Assembly: GCF_001039355.2 (NCBI RefSeq)
Contig: NW_019773758.1
Span: forward strand, 15,032 to 52,224
Length of the DNA stretch: 37,193 bases
Source: Lingula anatina
Lineage: Eukaryota; Brachiopoda; Lingulata; Lingulida; Lingulidae
Reading direction: 5' to 3'
Position 1 is the stretch's first letter; the number at the start of each line of letters is the position of its first letter. The translations under genes were made by a program, and so were the position numbers. Below, piece after piece: positions 34,097 to 37,193 of the stretch. A model generated the notes under the pieces. That model saw only the letters and a program-made list of their open reading frames with translations. It ran no database searches and had not been told where the DNA came from.

Positions 34097-34743
34097 ATGT
34101 ACATCAGACCGCATTCTTTGTTTGTAATGCACATACGCTGACGTTCTTTTATTTACAGAGATTTTTATTTCAAGACTCGAAACCATTCACCATACCGTGT
34201 TAGTGTATTCACACTGAAAATATTGTTTATGTTCGACGGCAGCCAAGAAACGACCCCAAAGTAAAGACATATTTAACTGTAGGAGCCTACATGTAGGCCT
34301 AATTAGTACCATAAAAAGGATTTTGATTTTAAATGCAAGTAAGATAGCTGCTCTTTAAATTATTTGTACTGTTCAAAAGGAATTGTTCGTTAAAAAGATA
34401 TATGTCTGATATGTGGATGTAATATAAGTCAAATGATTTTAGTGCAAGAAGCTCTATATATTTTCTTTCACTTCAGTGATAATAGCCCAAAGGCCTAGAC
34501 AAAGAAGCCCATCGCGTCGGTCAAGGTCGGACGTCCAAGGTCAGGCGCTCCTTTGCTGCCGGCCCATTGATTTGTCATACAATGTCGGGATAAATGCTGG
34601 CCTCTCTATCAGTTATACATATGAGGGGAATGTTCAATATGGAGTGCTGTGATCTAAAAACATTTCTCTCCCCCCCTTTAATCTCTTTATTGTGTCTGTG
34701 AAAACGGTCAAAAAATAGATCCTTGATTATACTTACAGGTATA

Positions 34744-34903
34744 CAGGGCCGTAGCCTGAGCAAAATGCCAGGGGGGGCAGTAAGCGGACACGAGGGGGCG
34801 AAGCCCCCGAGGGGGGGAGACGTTGTCCCCCTACCAGTGTGGAAAATTCTAAATCCCAGGGGGGGCAGCTGCCCCCCCTGCCCCCCCGGAGGCTACGGCC
34901 CTG
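34744..34903. mobile_element. 160-bp MITE-like element with 13-bp perfect TIRs and 5-bp TSD
   Basis: CAGGGCCGTAGCC at 34744-34756 is repeated as its exact reverse complement at 34891-34903. GTATA flanks it on both sides (34739-34743 and 34904-34908). The inside is made of G-runs and C-runs (GGGGGGGCAG, GGGGGCGAAGCCCCC) and has no gene. GGGCCGTAGC also occurs at the end of the family A elements. Confidence 0.92.
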
Positions 34904-35315
34904 GTATATTCTATCATTTTTATTCGTAGCTGCACCGAACTCTAAAGTTTGCAATTTTTTACAATACGTTCGATCATTCTCTCTATAACGGTACCTTTGA
35001 AGAAAAAAAAAAAAGCGAAAAATGACGTTTAAGATACATTCGCGAATTCTCTTTTTTCTAAAACTCGGGTGACAGAAAATGATAAATCTGGCCTTTTGTG
35101 CAAATCATGGACAATTTTAAAAATCGTGCCTTGCTAGTAAGGGGAGTTTTTGTTTTCAGTAACGTAACGAAGGTTTTAGCAACGCAAGTTTTAAAAATAA
35201 AAACCTTTTGGACGATTATCGCACGTTATTAATACTAACAAAAATAACATTGTGCAACATGTTGCCCTCAATATATCATTCACACTTTACACAATGCCCA
35301 GCCTGGTAACCAAGC

Positions 35316-35318
<3 letters not shown>

Positions 35319-35356
<38 letters not shown>

Positions 35357-35366
35357 TGTGTGTGTG
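35319..35366. repeat. (GT)n microsatellite
   Basis: Alternating TG/GT from about 35319 to 35366, interrupted by one C. Confidence 0.95.
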
Positions 35367-36255
35367 CATTCGCAAGCGTATCTTATACGCCAAATAATTT
35401 CAATTCCACCAAATAGTGAAATGAATATAAGTTATTAGAAATATTATTTATACTGTAATTTAGCTCAATACTTCGGGCCAAGATTTTTTTACCGTTATTT
35501 TTCGCATTTTCTTGGTATATCGTCGGGCGCACAGCGGTCGTTTTAAATTAGTCACACGGTGACGTCGTTGGTGTTTACGATGCCCGGATGTTGCTTGTTC
35601 ATATGCATGCCAAGGGCAGACATGAATTATACGAGTAACAAAATCTAACACAAACTAACGCACAGAATTGCCTGCGGTTTACAAACCAAAAATCCCGTAT
35701 ATAAACGCATAGGCCAGACTTCGTTAATATTTCGTTCCACGGTCCCATTGGTATGTTTTTCTTCATATATGAATGTAGGCCTAAAAGTAAAGTAGGACTG
35801 AAATCATAGGTTTTTGCTGCTAAATTAATGAAGTCAGATTTCTACTTCATGTGTTGATAAAAGACTGATTACTGAGATCTGTATTTTGCTTACACAGCTG
35901 TTATGTATACCTGATAACAGAGCTAATATAACATATTGGCACTGAGGAACAACGATGCCGTTAAAGAATGTTTTAAAAATTACAGTCCGACAGTCAACGT
36001 TGCAGTTCAGATTAAAAAAAAAGAAAAAGATAGAAATAAAAACACCAAGTAAATACTTATTTAAAAGCCAGGAGAGTGACCTAGTGGATCTAGAGCATTT
36101 GCTTATTCATAATAGACCCGCGCCTTTCATTCTAATCTCTTTTCAAAAACATAACGAACATGTGATCGTTAAAACAGAACAGAATTGAAAAAAACTTAAT
36201 ATAAACTTTCAAGATAATAAACAACGATGTTTTGCGATCTTTGTTTGGCGGTATC

Positions 36256-36259
36256 AAAA

Positions 36260-36306
<47 letters not shown>
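36256..36306. repeat. (AAAT)n microsatellite
   Basis: About twelve AAAT units. On the minus strand it gives a false repeating FIYL open frame. Confidence 0.95.
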
Positions 36307-36852
36307 AACATGTAAACCATTCGAGTCTATGACTGAACTGAAACGTTCACATTTCGTTAAAGCGAGAATAATTTCCCAGTTTAGAATGAAATGGAAACCG
36401 TAACGCACATGTTAACGTTTCAAGAAATGGTCCCACTGCCTTAACCACGAAGTAAACACGAGGAACCGGTTCTGTCACTGTGACCTCGAGGAAATTAATG
36501 TTCAATTTAGGGGCATAGTTTGGATATATGTAATTTTGAAAAGGTGTATTACTTGAGATAGAAAATGGATGCCAATCAAGACATAGTGACCGGCTTCAAA
36601 TACCAGGCTTTAGGTACCATGATTTTTCTCACAGTTACTGTAAGCCAAGATAAATTGAATACTTTTCCTATGTCAAAGAATATCGATGTGGAATAAGACA
36701 TGAAATATTCCAGTAACATATTTAGAGGAATGGAGAAATGTTATTTTTTTAATCCTTTAAAATGCGAGCGTCAATAATAGAGCGCAGCTCTCTTAGGAAG
36801 GTTACAGGTTTTACGTCATCACTTTCACAAGTTCTCCATAGGTTCGTTATAC

Positions 36853-37058
36853 CCCCTTTACACTGGACGGCGTCCTTTCTGCGACCATGACATTTGGCAT
36901 CGCTGTGGTCTTAATAAGGAGACACGAGCATTGCTTTTGTATCAGAATGAATGCTCAATGATCGGCCAGGTGTCGGCACGTAAAGTATTATAATTTTTTA
37001 ACTCTCAAATGGGTCCGTACTGCTGGACGCAGAAAGGACGCCGTCCAGTGTAAAGGGG
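36853..37058. mobile_element. Foldback element with 31-bp perfect terminal inverted repeats
   Basis: A 31-bp arm at 36853-36883 (beginning CCCCTTTACACTGGACGGCG) recurs as its exact reverse complement at 37028-37058. The 144-bp spacer has no coding potential. Total length is 206 bp. No clear target-site duplication is seen. It is probably a non-autonomous DNA transposon. Confidence 0.88.
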
Positions 37059-37193
37059 CCCTTACCAACTGTTCAGCCAAGTTTAATAATTATTATGTCC
37101 TCTGAGTTTCAAAAGGCTGTGAAAAGTCATCCATAACCCCTACATGCACTCTTTTCTACGGCTCTTTCCGCCCGACTGGCAATGTAAGAAACT

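Larger units (their letters stand above)
33006..37193. other. Intergenic region with no supported gene
   Basis: No coding exon with a recognisable protein is visible on either strand. Listed separately are the CRE/MEF2 cluster, the two foldback elements and two microsatellites. A gene whose body lies to the right of the window could start here on the plus strand. Confidence 0.5.

Noticed and set aside
34723-34954. Gly/Pro-rich open frames on both strands
   Set aside because: They are read-through of the G/C-run interior of the 160-bp foldback element.
35460-35651. 63-residue minus-strand frame over a CpG-bearing stretch with TGACGTCG
   Set aside because: It has no recognisable protein. The CRE-like site alone does not support a gene.
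36132-36408. Repeating FIYL open frame on the minus strand
   Set aside because: It is a product of the (AAAT)n microsatellite.

Overview
This is a eukaryotic, intron-rich, AT-rich genomic window. Every gene has GT-AG introns and animal-type proteins, so it comes from a metazoan. Compact genes with short introns, many small foldback elements and the diverged but clearly bilaterian protein sequences suggest an invertebrate, perhaps a lophotrochozoan such as a mollusc. That lineage guess is an inference and is weakly supported. There is no sign of bacterial or viral sequence.

Layout. Six protein-coding genes were assembled by hand from exons with matching splice phases: (1) MANF, + strand, 3' three coding exons only, 278-1243; (2) SNRPF (Sm-F), - strand, 3855-2440, complete; (3) MED20, + strand, 4028-5941, complete; (4) tafazzin, - strand, 9943-6761, complete; (5) TPRA1/GPR175-like seven-transmembrane protein, - strand, 18378-12225, complete; (6) an unrecognised large nuclear-type protein, - strand, 28318-22579 with a likely 5'UTR exon near 32826-32950. 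The first five are ordinary conserved genes. From about 33000 to the end no gene can be supported, but there are a CRE/MEF2 motif cluster and two foldback elements.

Gene arrangement. SNRPF and MED20 are head to head, with start codons 172 bp apart, around a GC-richer promoter holding a perfect NRF1 palindrome, an ETS core and a ZNF143-like site. MANF/SNRPF and MED20/tafazzin are tail to tail, with opposing poly(A) signals only about 30-40 bp apart. The genes are not an operon and share no single pathway.

Most interesting. Gene 6 begins with a segment that aligns to the C-terminal part of the NRF1/Ewg/P3A2 DNA-binding domain (the WWP-x2-[IV]PW block and the following ALR-x-[IV]...HGR-[EQ]-DLL helix). 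It lacks the N-terminal half of that domain and its basic nuclear-localisation stretch. The segment is joined to a single C2HC zinc finger, a TP-rich stretch, a conserved-looking basic block and a long serine-rich region. The donor site of its key exon lies in a tandemly duplicated 29-bp unit. Several non-autonomous transposon-like elements (two families present twice, one with a perfect TSD and TIR, one 31-bp perfect inverted repeat) lie in introns and intergenic DNA.
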